64,000 nucleotides of DNA from Pseudovibrio flavus. GTDB taxonomy: Bacteria > Pseudomonadota > Alphaproteobacteria > Rhizobiales > Stappiaceae. The stretch is from NCBI RefSeq assembly GCF_009711345.1, contig NZ_SMMA01000050.1, positions 3,561-67,560 of the forward strand, written 5' to 3'. Of this stretch, positions 1 through 8,276 are shown piece by piece. The position numbers were made by a program, and so were the translations under genes. Within the stretch, counting starts at the first letter, position 1; each line of letters starts with the position of its first letter. Under the pieces are notes generated by a model, which was given only the letters and a program-made list of their open reading frames with translations, ran no database searches and was not told the DNA's origin.

Positions 1-1
1 T

Positions 2-637
2 GATACCGTCACTTGGTCTGCAACCTACACCAAGAACCTCGGCAACGGCGTAACCGGCTTCATCGGTATCGAATCTTCCGACGAACGCGACATGGGCGTT
101 AAAGACGGCGGTCTTCCTGCAGTAATCGGTGGCTTCGGCTACAATCAGGGTTGGGGCTCTTTGAACCTGCACGCAGCAGTTAAAGAAGTTGCAGAAGTTG
201 GCTACGATAACGAATTCGGTTATGCTATTCAGGGTACTGCAAAGTTCAACCTTGACATGCTGACACCAGGTTCTTCCATCGTATTCCAGGCAGCTTACAC
301 TGATGGTGCTCTGTCCTACGTTGGCGCTCGCAACAAAGACCGCGACTTCGACATGGTCAATGGCGAAACCACCACTGCGTACTCTCTCGGCGCTGGCGCA
401 ATCTTCCAGGTTATGGAAGACGTATCCCTACGTGCTGAAGGTACCTACCTCGACGTAGACGCAGACGGCGCGACTGACAAAGACTACACCCGTTACGCTG
501 TAGCTGGCTCCGTAGACTGGACCCCTGCTCCAGGCCTGCGCATTGCTGGTGTTCTTTCCCACGCACAGGACGACTTCGAAGTTAAAGGTAAAGTCGAAGA
601 CACCCGCTTCACCCTGCGTGTACAGCACGACTTCTAA
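2..637 (+). CDS. Alphaproteobacterial porin (Omp2b/RopB type), 3' part
   Basis: This is the C-terminal part of an outer-membrane beta-barrel porin. The frame is open from base 2, so the start lies left of the window. The visible 211 residues alternate short amphipathic strands with Gly/Asp-rich turns and end in VQHDF, with the C-terminal aromatic residue used as the BAM sorting signal. The style (GYNQGWGSLNLHAA, RYAVAGSVDWTPAPGLRIAG) matches the Porin_2 family of Brucella and Rhizobium, which forms general diffusion channels. A strong intrinsic terminator follows within 50 bases. Family assignment is by recognition only. Confidence 0.85.
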   Translation, partial: DTVTWSATYTKNLGNGVTGFIGIESSDERDMGVKDGGLPAVIGGFGYNQGWGSLNLHAAVKEVAEVGYDNEFGYAIQGTAKFNLDMLTPGSSIVFQAAYTDGALSYVGARNKDRDFDMVNGETTTAYSLGAGAIFQVMEDVSLRAEGTYLDVDADGATDKDYTRYAVAGSVDWTPAPGLRIAGVLSHAQDDFEVKGKVEDTRFTLRVQHDF

Positions 638-684
638 GATCACATGATCTTATAGTCATCCTCTCCTTAGAGAAGGGGATTCAG

Positions 685-718
685 GGCCCCGGCAGTACTT
701 ACTGCTGGGGCCTTTTTT
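685..718 (+). terminator. Intrinsic terminator of the porin gene
   Basis: A 12-base-pair stem (GGCCCCGGCAGT against ACTGCTGGGGCC, one G-T pair) with a 4-base loop is followed by six T. It sits 48 bases after the porin stop codon. Confidence 0.9.
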
Positions 719-1385
719 CTTATGTAATACATAATAAATATTTATTTTAGGCATTTTACCGGATAATTTTTCCCATAGATTCACCTTAGAATTGTGCCGT
801 GTAGGATCTTCCCCTGTTCATTCTTCTGGACCGACTGTGAACCTACCACTTTGCTGACCTTCACAAAGTGCCTTGCTTTATCGGGGAAAAAAGGCAAGCG
901 GAGTTTAAGAGCAAGTCGGCTTTTAAGGTCCGGCGCAAAAGAGAATGGGAACCCGCCATCCCCTTTATCTGGTCTGGGTTCCCATTTCCCTCTCTTTCCC
1001 AGAACCTTCCTAATCAGCTTTTCACTTACTTGCTGCTCTGTCTGGCTTACTCCACACGTAGCCTGTTGATATACAGTGGCTTTCTTCCAATGGCGGGAAC
1101 TTCTGAATTGCTGCCGCACACTCGGCAACCTCAAAGCTTTGCAGTGAGATTCGAGCGACCTGCCCAAGTAACTGCCATACTAGAAGCAGTTTAGTATAAT
1201 TGTCGTTATTTGAGCATTTCGCGCAGCAACTAAACAAATCCCCTAAAGGAAAACGCGTCACTTATGCTCAAACATGGCATTTTCTTGGTACTATCTTTCG
1301 AATTTGGCAAAAAATACCACGCAATTTGCTCCAGATAGGCGCATATGGGGTGCTTCAAAAAAACTAAACGGACAGTCCGCCGTGC
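719..1385. other. Non-coding stretch between porin and chemoreceptor
   Basis: About 670 bases without a convincing gene. Open frames occur on both strands but overlap each other, have no good ribosome-binding sites and show no recognisable protein character. The one structured element is a small hairpin at 1170-1192, described separately. The promoter of the downstream chemoreceptor must lie here, but I cannot place it. Confidence 0.5.
1170..1192 (+). repeat. Hairpin repeat, copy 1
   Basis: A 6-base stem (AACTGC / GCAGTT) encloses CATACTAGAA. From 1171, 22 bases match 2647-2668 at 20 positions. The two copies bracket the chemoreceptor gene and lie in the same orientation. Confidence 0.65.
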
Positions 1386-2627
1386 ATGGGTTGTCCTATA
1401 AGAGAAGCAGCCAAAGCTATCATGAGACCGAACAGCACATTGATTAGGGGGCGCGCGCTGGAAATTGTCGCGACGATCCTGATAACCCTCGGATTTCTGG
1501 GTCTTTGCGTTCCGCAAGCCTCTTCTTCTATCCCTCTGCCGCTCCCTATCGCCATGATCGCCTTTGGCGTTGTTGTCTTCGTGCTTTCCGCGGGCACCCG
1601 TTACTCGCGTCTACATGCTCTGGAAACAGCGATTCTGGCTCTTTCTCGCGGCGATTTTGAGCTTAAAACTTGCGGCAACGCGGTTGCTCAGCTTGGCCCA
1701 TCGCAGCAGGCCGTAAGCCGCTTACAGCTTGCCATTGCCGAGTGTTGCAAGGCTAAGGAAACGCTTCAGGATCTGCAGTTCAAGGAAGCTGAACACCAGA
1801 CACTGAAGGGCCCTTCAACCGACGACAATCCATATTCCCTCACTGCCCTTGAGCGTCTGTCCAACCAGCTCTTTGATATTCGTGATGAAGCGGAAAACTT
1901 CGAGCGCTTCATTCGTCGTTCTGATGAAAAAATTCACGAGAGCCTCAATAACATGCGTGACACGAATACCAGCGTGGGCACAGTTATCGAGGCAGTTTCC
2001 GCGCTTACCGGCGCTATCAACGAGATTGAAGAGGAAGTGGTTGCAGGGATGAATGCGGTAGAAAAAACCCGCCAAGGCCTTGTTGCAACCCGTGAACAGG
2101 CTTTCGAGATCGAGCGCCTTACCGATCAGATCGGTGACTTTACCAAACTCGTTTCCGACATCGCCAACAAAACAAAGCTGCTTGCGCTGAACGCTTCTAT
2201 TGAAGCTGCACGGGCTGGCAATGCAGGCTCCGGCTTTGCTGTTGTAGCACAGGAAGTAAAGCAGTTGGCGGAACAAACGGAAAGTGCAGTAAGCGCATTG
2301 AACAAGCACCTGCTGACTGCGCGCGATGTTACGCAAGCCAACTCACAAATCCTTTCAAAAGTCTTTAAGGCGCTGGATGAACTAAGAAACACCGCTCAGG
2401 CCATTGGTGGATCAGTTGCCAAGCAACATGAAGCTACCGAAGAGATCATTCGTGAAACAAATCGCCTCTCTGCCCTTTCTGATACCACCATGCATGCGGT
2501 GGAAGTAGATGTAGAAGAAAGTAGGCAGGCGCTGGAACGTATTGAGCATATGCGCGTAGAAACTGTACGATCAGCGCAAGAGACGCAGCATATATTGCAC
2601 AGTAAACGCCATTCTAATGCAAAGTAA
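1386..2627 (+). CDS. Minimal methyl-accepting chemotaxis protein
   Basis: A membrane-anchored chemoreceptor signalling protein of 413 residues. Two hydrophobic segments (about residues 27-47 and 51-68) are separated by only a few residues, so there is practically no periplasmic sensor domain. The rest is cytoplasmic coiled coil. The signalling hairpin tip is clear: IANKTKLLALNASIEAARAG followed by GSGFAVVAQEVKQLAEQTE, the site that contacts CheA and CheW. No HAMP domain is obvious, and no chemotaxis genes lie nearby. The input may come from the membrane or a partner protein. The ATG at 1422 is an alternative start; neither has a strong ribosome-binding site. Confidence 0.85.
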   Translation: MGCPIREAAKAIMRPNSTLIRGRALEIVATILITLGFLGLCVPQASSSIPLPLPIAMIAFGVVVFVLSAGTRYSRLHALETAILALSRGDFELKTCGNAVAQLGPSQQAVSRLQLAIAECCKAKETLQDLQFKEAEHQTLKGPSTDDNPYSLTALERLSNQLFDIRDEAENFERFIRRSDEKIHESLNNMRDTNTSVGTVIEAVSALTGAINEIEEEVVAGMNAVEKTRQGLVATREQAFEIERLTDQIGDFTKLVSDIANKTKLLALNASIEAARAGNAGSGFAVVAQEVKQLAEQTESAVSALNKHLLTARDVTQANSQILSKVFKALDELRNTAQAIGGSVAKQHEATEEIIRETNRLSALSDTTMHAVEVDVEESRQALERIEHMRVETVRSAQETQHILHSKRHSNAK

Positions 2628-2646
2628 CAGGGTTTAATTACACAAC

Positions 2647-2676
2647 ACTGCCATACTAGGCGCAGTTTTTGCGCCT
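2647..2676 (+). repeat. Hairpin repeat, copy 2, with an overlapping second stem
   Basis: It begins 19 bases after the chemoreceptor stop. Bases 2647-2668 match the copy at 1171-1192 (20 of 22). A second, mutually exclusive perfect stem, AGGCGCA (2658-2664) with TGCGCCT (2670-2676), overlaps it. It may act as a transcript 3' end, although the T run is in the loop rather than after the stem. Confidence 0.6.
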
Positions 2677-2818
2677 ATTGTGTTTAAGCTATGAGCAGAT
2701 TGACGCACCACTTACTTTGTCACCGATTAGTTACAAAATAAACTTTCTACCTATATTATTTCATCCGTATTTGTTGCAATGGTGATCGACCAAAGTATAA
2801 ACACCTTTTGAATAACTC

Positions 2819-4420
2819 ATGTTTTCCAAGCGTCCGTATACTCAGGCAAAGCTCTGCCTTGTTCTGGGTATCGCAACCTTTGTTCTCGTTCTTATTTTCG
2901 CTGGCGCTCTGTTCAAGCGACACAACACCCTGCAGCTTGATGGTTACCAACAAATGCTGCAGACGCTTGAAACAACATTCATACAGCAGCGCATTTTACA
3001 AAGTGAGCGTCAGCAAGACGTAATTCTGGAAGGAATTGACAAGGAAGCGATTAAACGGGGCGAGCCAGCCATCAATGAACGATGGGCAATTGCCTATCAA
3101 ATTCGCCTCGAGAAAGACTCTTTCGTTTTCTTTTACAACCACATTACAAAGGCGGTAGAAACCTATCCCAAGTGGGTCCAGCCTGCGACCTATCAGCCAA
3201 CAAACAGGCCATGGTATAAGATTCTCGAACACGATGATGTCGAGCAAATGTGGTTCGGCCCGTATGAGGAGTTCATCTCGGGCCAGTCTGTCGTAACGCT
3301 TGCCCGCAAGGTGTGCGATGATAACGGCAACCTCCTCGGCCTCATTCTGGTAGATATGTCGCTGACCTCCACGCAGGCGGCGCTTGAAAGAACACTAGGC
3401 TCGCTTGAAGGCAGCCTCTTCATTCGCAATAGCGAAACCGGTCAGATCATCAATATCGTAAATCCTGAGCTTTTCGAAGAAGGCTCGGCGCAGCTAAAGC
3501 CAGAGCCGTCCATGCTCAAAAAGCTGACGCACGGAACGACATTGATCCAGCCTGTTGGCTCTGTTGACTGGGAAGTCGGCCTTTACGTTCCGCCATCCGT
3601 TTTCCAATACACGCTGGTGCATGAACTGTTCAGCCTGCTTGGCCCTTTGTTTGTCATCTCCATTATTTCGATTTTGGGCGTCTACTCGCTATTGAAGGTC
3701 TTCAAGCAGGAGCAGCTCATATTACAAGAGCGCCTGACGAACATCGGTAACTCGCCGCGTCTGGATGACACCGGATCGCAGTGGTTCATCAAAAAGAGCC
3801 TGAAGCAACTGCAAAGCGTTGAAGAGAGCTACCTCACCCATCGCGAGGCAGTTCGCCTTGACCCATTGACGGGATTGCAGAACAGACGCGCTTTTGATGA
3901 AGACCTGCCGAAGGTGGCAGAGACTGAAAAGTCCTATGCTCTTGTTCTTGTCGATATCGACCACTTCAAGCAGATCAACGATGGCTTTGGCCATCAGCAT
4001 GGTGACCGCGTTATCGTTCGCGTTGCGCAGGCTTTGAAAGACATCTTCGGGTCAGACCGAGCCTACCGCTTGGGCGGCGATGAGTTTGCCGGTCTGGTTG
4101 TTCTGGAGGGCGCAAACCTTGAGAACCTGCTCGACCATCTCTTGAAACGCGTAAAACCAATGCGCTGGGGTAATGACAACAGCTTGGTGACCTTAAGCAT
4201 CGGCGCGGCCATGGCAACGGGCCACTGCGAGAACCTGTTTGCTACCGCTGACAGCGCTCTCTACCAAAGTAAGCTGGCAGGTCGTAACCGTTGGAGCTTT
4301 GCCAAATGCATTCCAACAAAACCCGTCAGCGCCAATCCGTTTGAACGCATCAAGGGTAGCGATCCCGTTTCGATCATCGAGTTGGCGCCAAGCTCGGACA
4401 ATCTCGATAAAGCCTCTTAA
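2819..4420 (+). CDS. Membrane diguanylate cyclase with dCACHE sensor (GGDEF)
   Basis: Makes cyclic di-GMP from two GTP in response to an extracytoplasmic ligand. TM1 lies at about residues 11-33 and TM2 at about 268-290. The periplasmic loop between them is dCACHE_1-like, with the NRPWY motif and a following GPY segment. The GGDEF domain starts near residue 345 (LDPLTGLQNRRAF) and has the intact motif GGDEF at residues 419-423. The product-inhibition I-site position reads FGSD instead of RxxD, so allosteric feedback is probably absent. CACHE domains of this type often bind amino acids or organic acids; the ligand is unknown. It stands alone, convergent with the sulfotransferase gene. Confidence 0.9.
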   Translation: MFSKRPYTQAKLCLVLGIATFVLVLIFAGALFKRHNTLQLDGYQQMLQTLETTFIQQRILQSERQQDVILEGIDKEAIKRGEPAINERWAIAYQIRLEKDSFVFFYNHITKAVETYPKWVQPATYQPTNRPWYKILEHDDVEQMWFGPYEEFISGQSVVTLARKVCDDNGNLLGLILVDMSLTSTQAALERTLGSLEGSLFIRNSETGQIINIVNPELFEEGSAQLKPEPSMLKKLTHGTTLIQPVGSVDWEVGLYVPPSVFQYTLVHELFSLLGPLFVISIISILGVYSLLKVFKQEQLILQERLTNIGNSPRLDDTGSQWFIKKSLKQLQSVEESYLTHREAVRLDPLTGLQNRRAFDEDLPKVAETEKSYALVLVDIDHFKQINDGFGHQHGDRVIVRVAQALKDIFGSDRAYRLGGDEFAGLVVLEGANLENLLDHLLKRVKPMRWGNDNSLVTLSIGAAMATGHCENLFATADSALYQSKLAGRNRWSFAKCIPTKPVSANPFERIKGSDPVSIIELAPSSDNLDKAS

Positions 4421-4426
4421 GGCCAT

Positions 4427-4465
4427 AAAAAAACGCCGCGTGTTTCTCAACCGCAGCGCTTTTTC
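4427..4465. terminator. Bidirectional terminator
   Basis: An A7 run, then CGCCGCG paired to CGCAGCG (one mismatch), then a T run. It lies between the convergent ends of the cyclase and sulfotransferase genes and can serve both. Confidence 0.7.
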
Positions 4466-4479
4466 TTCATTCGATCTTT

Positions 4480-6384
4480 TTATTGCTGAAAAAGCGTTGA
4501 CGGGTCAACAATCAGCGCTCTGTAGTGTGTTCCGTTTGGCTTGTCGGAAAGCACGTCGATCTCCACTTCAACATCGTGGTTTTCGTAGTCAATCTCGTTG
4601 ATCCTGCCGATGGTGCGCTTGCCGCGCTCAAACAGATCAATAGAACCGCCAAAGCCGAACATGGTGTTACGGTCTGCACGGTATTCAACGTTGGAGGTGA
4701 TCGGGCTGTACCACTCCATACCGCGCTCCTGCCCGTACTGCCAAACCTGCTCAACTGTCATATTGTCTTCGTTGATGCGGTACTCGACAAAACGGCTAAA
4801 GTCTCCAGTCGGCTGAGATGGGTGATTGAGGTAACGGCCATCACCATTGTCAAAAACAGTCAAGGTGCCTTTGTCGCTCAGCCATGCAGTGTGCTGGGTG
4901 TAAGAGAACTCAAAACCGCCTTCACAAGCACCGAACTCGGTGCACTTCAGCTTGTCGCCTTTGCTATCAACTGGTGTCAGAACTTTGCTGGCAAGTTCGC
5001 CGGTCCAACCCTGCGACGGGCTCAGGATCCACTTAACCTTCTTGTCGCGGCCAATCTTCACAATGCCCTGATGGCGAAGGGAAAGGATGATGCTGTCGTC
5101 GACATCATCATAGTCAATGGCGTTAACATGCGCCCAGTTGCGCCCTGCGCCAACACCGGGAATATCTCCGTAAGGAGCATCAATCGCATGCTTCTTTTTT
5201 GTGAGAGATGCGGACTTCAAATCTTCTGCAAGCGTGGAGCCAATCGCCTCAAACGAGGTGCTCACACACACCGCGCCAAGGTTCAGCGCTTTCAGCAAAT
5301 CATCGCGGTATGGATCAAGAATATCCGGTAGCGACCAAACATCAACAAGGTTGCCGCGCTGGTCCAACTCCAGAATAAAGTCGCGCACGGTGTGAACGGT
5401 ATCGCCCTCCGGGTTCACATAGTATTGTTTGGAGGCTCGCACCAGTACATGACCGTTTGGCATTGGCCGCGCTTCGTGAGAAGCATCTGCATAGCCGCGA
5501 GGCAGATCATATTCCTTCACGCGGCCAAGTAGGTCGAAATAACCCCAGTTCTGGCCGTTTACGAAGGTGTACTCACCGCCTTGCACCTCATGGAAGCCCA
5601 TGAAATAGCCGCGCTTGTCCAGATCGATAGAACGACCGTCAAAAACCGCATTTGGGTCCAGCCACCAGCGATATTCGCCTTGGGTATCGACTACGAAGGT
5701 CAGCGGTGCACTTTCAAACGGAGCAGAGCCCTGTTCCGGCGATGAACCCCAGCTTCCCTCTTTCTTATCGCGGGCACTTTTGCGCCCTGCCCAATGCAAG
5801 TCGGTTCCTTGCGGGGTATAGGTGTGGGTGTTCACCAGATAGAGGCGGTCTTCAAAGCGCTCATCCACCTTGGTTACATGCACCTCTGGCACAGCGGTAA
5901 TGCTGCGATTGTCGAGGTAAGGGTTCACCAAACCGCTTGTGAGAATGGAATAGTCTTCGGTAATGACTTCATCACCAAGCGCATACTCAAGCGTCACTGT
6001 GTTGCGGAAGTTCGGGTAAAGCCCCACGATCGGCACACCATCATGGCGGCGCAGCGCTTCTTCAGAAACGGTGTAGGCGATTTCCACGCCCTCTTCGCCT
6101 TTGCCATGCACCCTCACCCGCATTTGGCTTGGATGTTTGCCACCAAGGTCCACCAATGCACTCAGCGGAGCATTTCCGTAAGGATCAACGACCACGTGGC
6201 CTAGATGACCAACAGCAGGGGCTGGCGGAAAACTGGCGGCAAAGGAAGGCGTTGCCAGCACCAAGCCAGCAGCGACAATAGATGTACTTAAGGTAAGCGG
6301 CGCAATTGCCGAACGGGCACAAGCAAACATAGGCAGACGGCTTCTTGAAAACCAGAAGAGGGAGGATGTGTGATGCAGGCGCAC
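4480..6384 (-). CDS. assT: Periplasmic arylsulfate sulfotransferase (ASST)
   Basis: Transfers sulfate from one phenolic sulfate ester to another phenol, independent of PAPS, in the periplasm. The protein has 634 residues, with a signal peptide ending near ATPSFA (about residue 49). Alignment by eye to E. coli AssT gives a constant offset: His419 in WAHVN and Arg437 in SLRHQ, exactly 18 apart as His356 and Arg374 are in E. coli. His498 in TQHT fits catalytic His436. Cys481 and Cys487 (CTEFGAC) have the spacing of the essential AssT disulfide. No DsbA/DsbB pair lies beside it, unlike the assT-dsbL-dsbI operon of uropathogenic E. coli. Starting at Met19 would leave a more typical signal peptide. 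Confidence 0.9.
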   Translation of the reverse strand: MRLHHTSSLFWFSRSRLPMFACARSAIAPLTLSTSIVAAGLVLATPSFAASFPPAPAVGHLGHVVVDPYGNAPLSALVDLGGKHPSQMRVRVHGKGEEGVEIAYTVSEEALRRHDGVPIVGLYPNFRNTVTLEYALGDEVITEDYSILTSGLVNPYLDNRSITAVPEVHVTKVDERFEDRLYLVNTHTYTPQGTDLHWAGRKSARDKKEGSWGSSPEQGSAPFESAPLTFVVDTQGEYRWWLDPNAVFDGRSIDLDKRGYFMGFHEVQGGEYTFVNGQNWGYFDLLGRVKEYDLPRGYADASHEARPMPNGHVLVRASKQYYVNPEGDTVHTVRDFILELDQRGNLVDVWSLPDILDPYRDDLLKALNLGAVCVSTSFEAIGSTLAEDLKSASLTKKKHAIDAPYGDIPGVGAGRNWAHVNAIDYDDVDDSIILSLRHQGIVKIGRDKKVKWILSPSQGWTGELASKVLTPVDSKGDKLKCTEFGACEGGFEFSYTQHTAWLSDKGTLTVFDNGDGRYLNHPSQPTGDFSRFVEYRINEDNMTVEQVWQYGQERGMEWYSPITSNVEYRADRNTMFGFGGSIDLFERGKRTIGRINEIDYENHDVEVEIDVLSDKPNGTHYRALIVDPSTLFQQ

Positions 6385-6478
6385 CTGCGCAACAACTTCT
6401 ATTTGCTTCTAGGTGAGCATCCTAGTCCGCAGCAATACCGTCTTTAAGCGCGTGCGGTAGCACCACATATGAAACGCA

Positions 6479-6515
6479 AAGTGCCCGCACCACGTTTGTG
6501 ATGCGGGCACTTTTT
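6479..6515. terminator. Strong hairpin between peptide-importer operon and assT
   Basis: Perfect 9-11 base stem (AAGTGCCCGCA / TGCGGGCACTT) with a 12-base loop. The T run is better on the plus strand (TTTTT); on the minus strand TTTGCGTTT follows. It probably ends the minus-strand importer operon before assT. Confidence 0.7.
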
Positions 6516-6569
6516 CATGTCCATGACGGGCTTGCGAACGGAAGCACGCAAGCCGCTTTCAAAGACAAA

Positions 6570-8144
6570 TTACTTTGCGGAGCAATCCCACCACAGGCGG
6601 GAGAAGTCGTGGTCCCAGCTCTGCATTGGAATGTATTCAAAGCCCTGCAAGCAAACGCTGCGTGCGTGCTGGCGCTTCTGGGTACCAACGTAGATGTCGG
6701 ACTGCTGGTCTACGAGGTAAGCCTGAAGCTCCTTGTAGGTTGCGTTCTGCTCATCAGGGTTGGTCTGGCCACGAGCCTTCTCAATGAGGCCGTCAACTTT
6801 AGGATCGTTCACCCAAGAGGTAGACGCCCAAGTGCCAGCAGCCTTGGAGTGGTAGGACACGAAGAACACCGCATCAGGAGATGGGTAGCTTGGGCCCTGA
6901 TAGATCTGGGTTGCGTTTGGCGTGGTTTCCGGGTTTGCAGCCAGCTCGGTCATACGGGTCCATGGTTCTGGACGCAGATCAACTTCAAAGCCGATGCTGT
7001 CCAGAATTGCCTTGGACAGGAGACCGATTTCTTCAGAAACAGGCGTGTCGTCAGCGTATACGTGGTCAAGCTTGATTGGGCCATTGCCGTAGTACTTGGA
7101 CTTCTTCAGCTCTTCCTCTGCCTTTTCAAGGTTGAACTCAACAGCAGGCAGGTCAAAGTTGTAAGCGTCAGCAAAAGATGCAGCCAGAGGACCGTTGAGG
7201 TCGGAGCTTGGGAAGATCAGCTCACGAACGGTGGAGTAGTCCAGCGCATAAGCCAGAGCACGGCGAACGTGTACGTCGTCGGTCGGTGCTTTCTGGTGGT
7301 TCAGCTTGATGTAGAGGTTGGACGCGGTGTCCAGCTCAAGAACATCATAGCCTTTCATCTTGCCGATAGCATCGTAGGTTTCGTTAGCCTGATACTGGGA
7401 AGAGAAAGCCAGCTCGCCGCGGGTTGCAAGCGCACGAACGGTTGCTTCGTCGCGGGTGATAACAAAGCGAACTTCGTCAATCGGCTTTTTGTCTGCAGAC
7501 CAGCCCTCGTGATAGTTCACGTTACGAGCCATGATCATTTCAGAACCACGGTTCCAGCTGCTCAGGCTGTAAGGGCCTGCGCCAATCGGGTTCTGGCCAA
7601 CGTAAAGCTCTGCCCATTCGTCTTCAGCGGTCGCGTTGGCTTTTGCCTGCGCTTCGTTAACAACGAGGATCAGCGGAGTGTTGGAAAGGAACGGTGCGTA
7701 CACCTTGTTCAAGGTGATGGAAACGGTGTGATCGTCCAGAGCCTTCACGCCGTCTTCAGCAATAAGGCCGGAGAACAGGTAGGAAGGGCCTTTGTTGATA
7801 GCAACAAGGCGGTTGAGGGAGTACACAACGTCGGAAGCCTTAACCGGATCACCGTTCTGGAAGGTAGCGCCCTTCTTCAGGTTGAAGGTGTAGGTCAGGT
7901 TGTCTTCGCTGACAGACCAGCTTTCAGCCAGCTGCGGGATGATTTCACCGCTTGGCGCAACAGTGGTCAAACCATCGTAGAAGTTTACCGCCGCCATGTA
8001 TTCGGTGTAGCTGCCGATCACAGCAGGGTCGATCTTACCTACCAACTGTACGATGTTTACAGTGATAGAAACCTTGTCTTCAGCAAGTGCTGCAGCCGGG
8101 CTCGCAAGCGAAAGGGCAACAGCGGCCAAGAGTGCCTTTTTCAT
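6570..8144 (-). CDS. Peptide/opine-type ABC importer substrate-binding protein (SBP_bac_5)
   Basis: Periplasmic family-5 solute-binding protein of about 524 residues, the class used by Dpp/Opp/nickel importers. The chosen start gives the signal peptide MKKALLAAVALSLASPAAALA. An AGGA box sits 8 bases upstream, so the start is 8144; 8150 is an alternative. Class features are LAESWSVSEDNLTYTFNLKK, the KASDVVYSLNR stretch and AYALDYSTV. It is the last gene of an operon with two permeases, a double ATPase, a HyuA-like enzyme and a DUF917 protein. The ligand may therefore be a cyclic amide, hydantoin or pyroglutamyl compound rather than a plain peptide. A hairpin at 8225-8266 precedes it. Confidence 0.9.
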   Translation of the reverse strand: MKKALLAAVALSLASPAAALAEDKVSITVNIVQLVGKIDPAVIGSYTEYMAAVNFYDGLTTVAPSGEIIPQLAESWSVSEDNLTYTFNLKKGATFQNGDPVKASDVVYSLNRLVAINKGPSYLFSGLIAEDGVKALDDHTVSITLNKVYAPFLSNTPLILVVNEAQAKANATAEDEWAELYVGQNPIGAGPYSLSSWNRGSEMIMARNVNYHEGWSADKKPIDEVRFVITRDEATVRALATRGELAFSSQYQANETYDAIGKMKGYDVLELDTASNLYIKLNHQKAPTDDVHVRRALAYALDYSTVRELIFPSSDLNGPLAASFADAYNFDLPAVEFNLEKAEEELKKSKYYGNGPIKLDHVYADDTPVSEEIGLLSKAILDSIGFEVDLRPEPWTRMTELAANPETTPNATQIYQGPSYPSPDAVFFVSYHSKAAGTWASTSWVNDPKVDGLIEKARGQTNPDEQNATYKELQAYLVDQQSDIYVGTQKRQHARSVCLQGFEYIPMQSWDHDFSRLWWDCSAK

Positions 8145-8224
8145 GGGCATTGTCCTATTTTCCGAAAGAATTACGGGAAGACAGTGCCCAGCTCCACCAA
8201 GAAATTTCGGCTCTGTCTGCTTGG

Positions 8225-8266
8225 AAAAACCGGCGGGTGACAAGGTTTTGTGGCAAACCACCCGCC
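8225..8266 (-). terminator. Intercistronic hairpin before the binding-protein gene
   Basis: On the minus strand GGCGGGTG pairs perfectly with CACCCGCC, followed by GGTTTTT. It lies in the 132-base gap between the DUF917 gene and the binding-protein gene. It may act as an attenuator or as a processing and stability element. Confidence 0.6.
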
Positions 8267-8276
8267 GCGAATTGGA

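Noticed and set aside
781-1261. Several overlapping 80-130-codon frames downstream of the porin
   Set aside because: They contradict each other on both strands and have no ribosome-binding sites or recognisable sequence.
6498-8240. Long plus-strand frame of 580 codons opposite the binding-protein gene
   Set aside because: It is the mirror frame of a clear periplasmic binding protein with signal peptide and ribosome-binding site; its translation has no family character and no start context.
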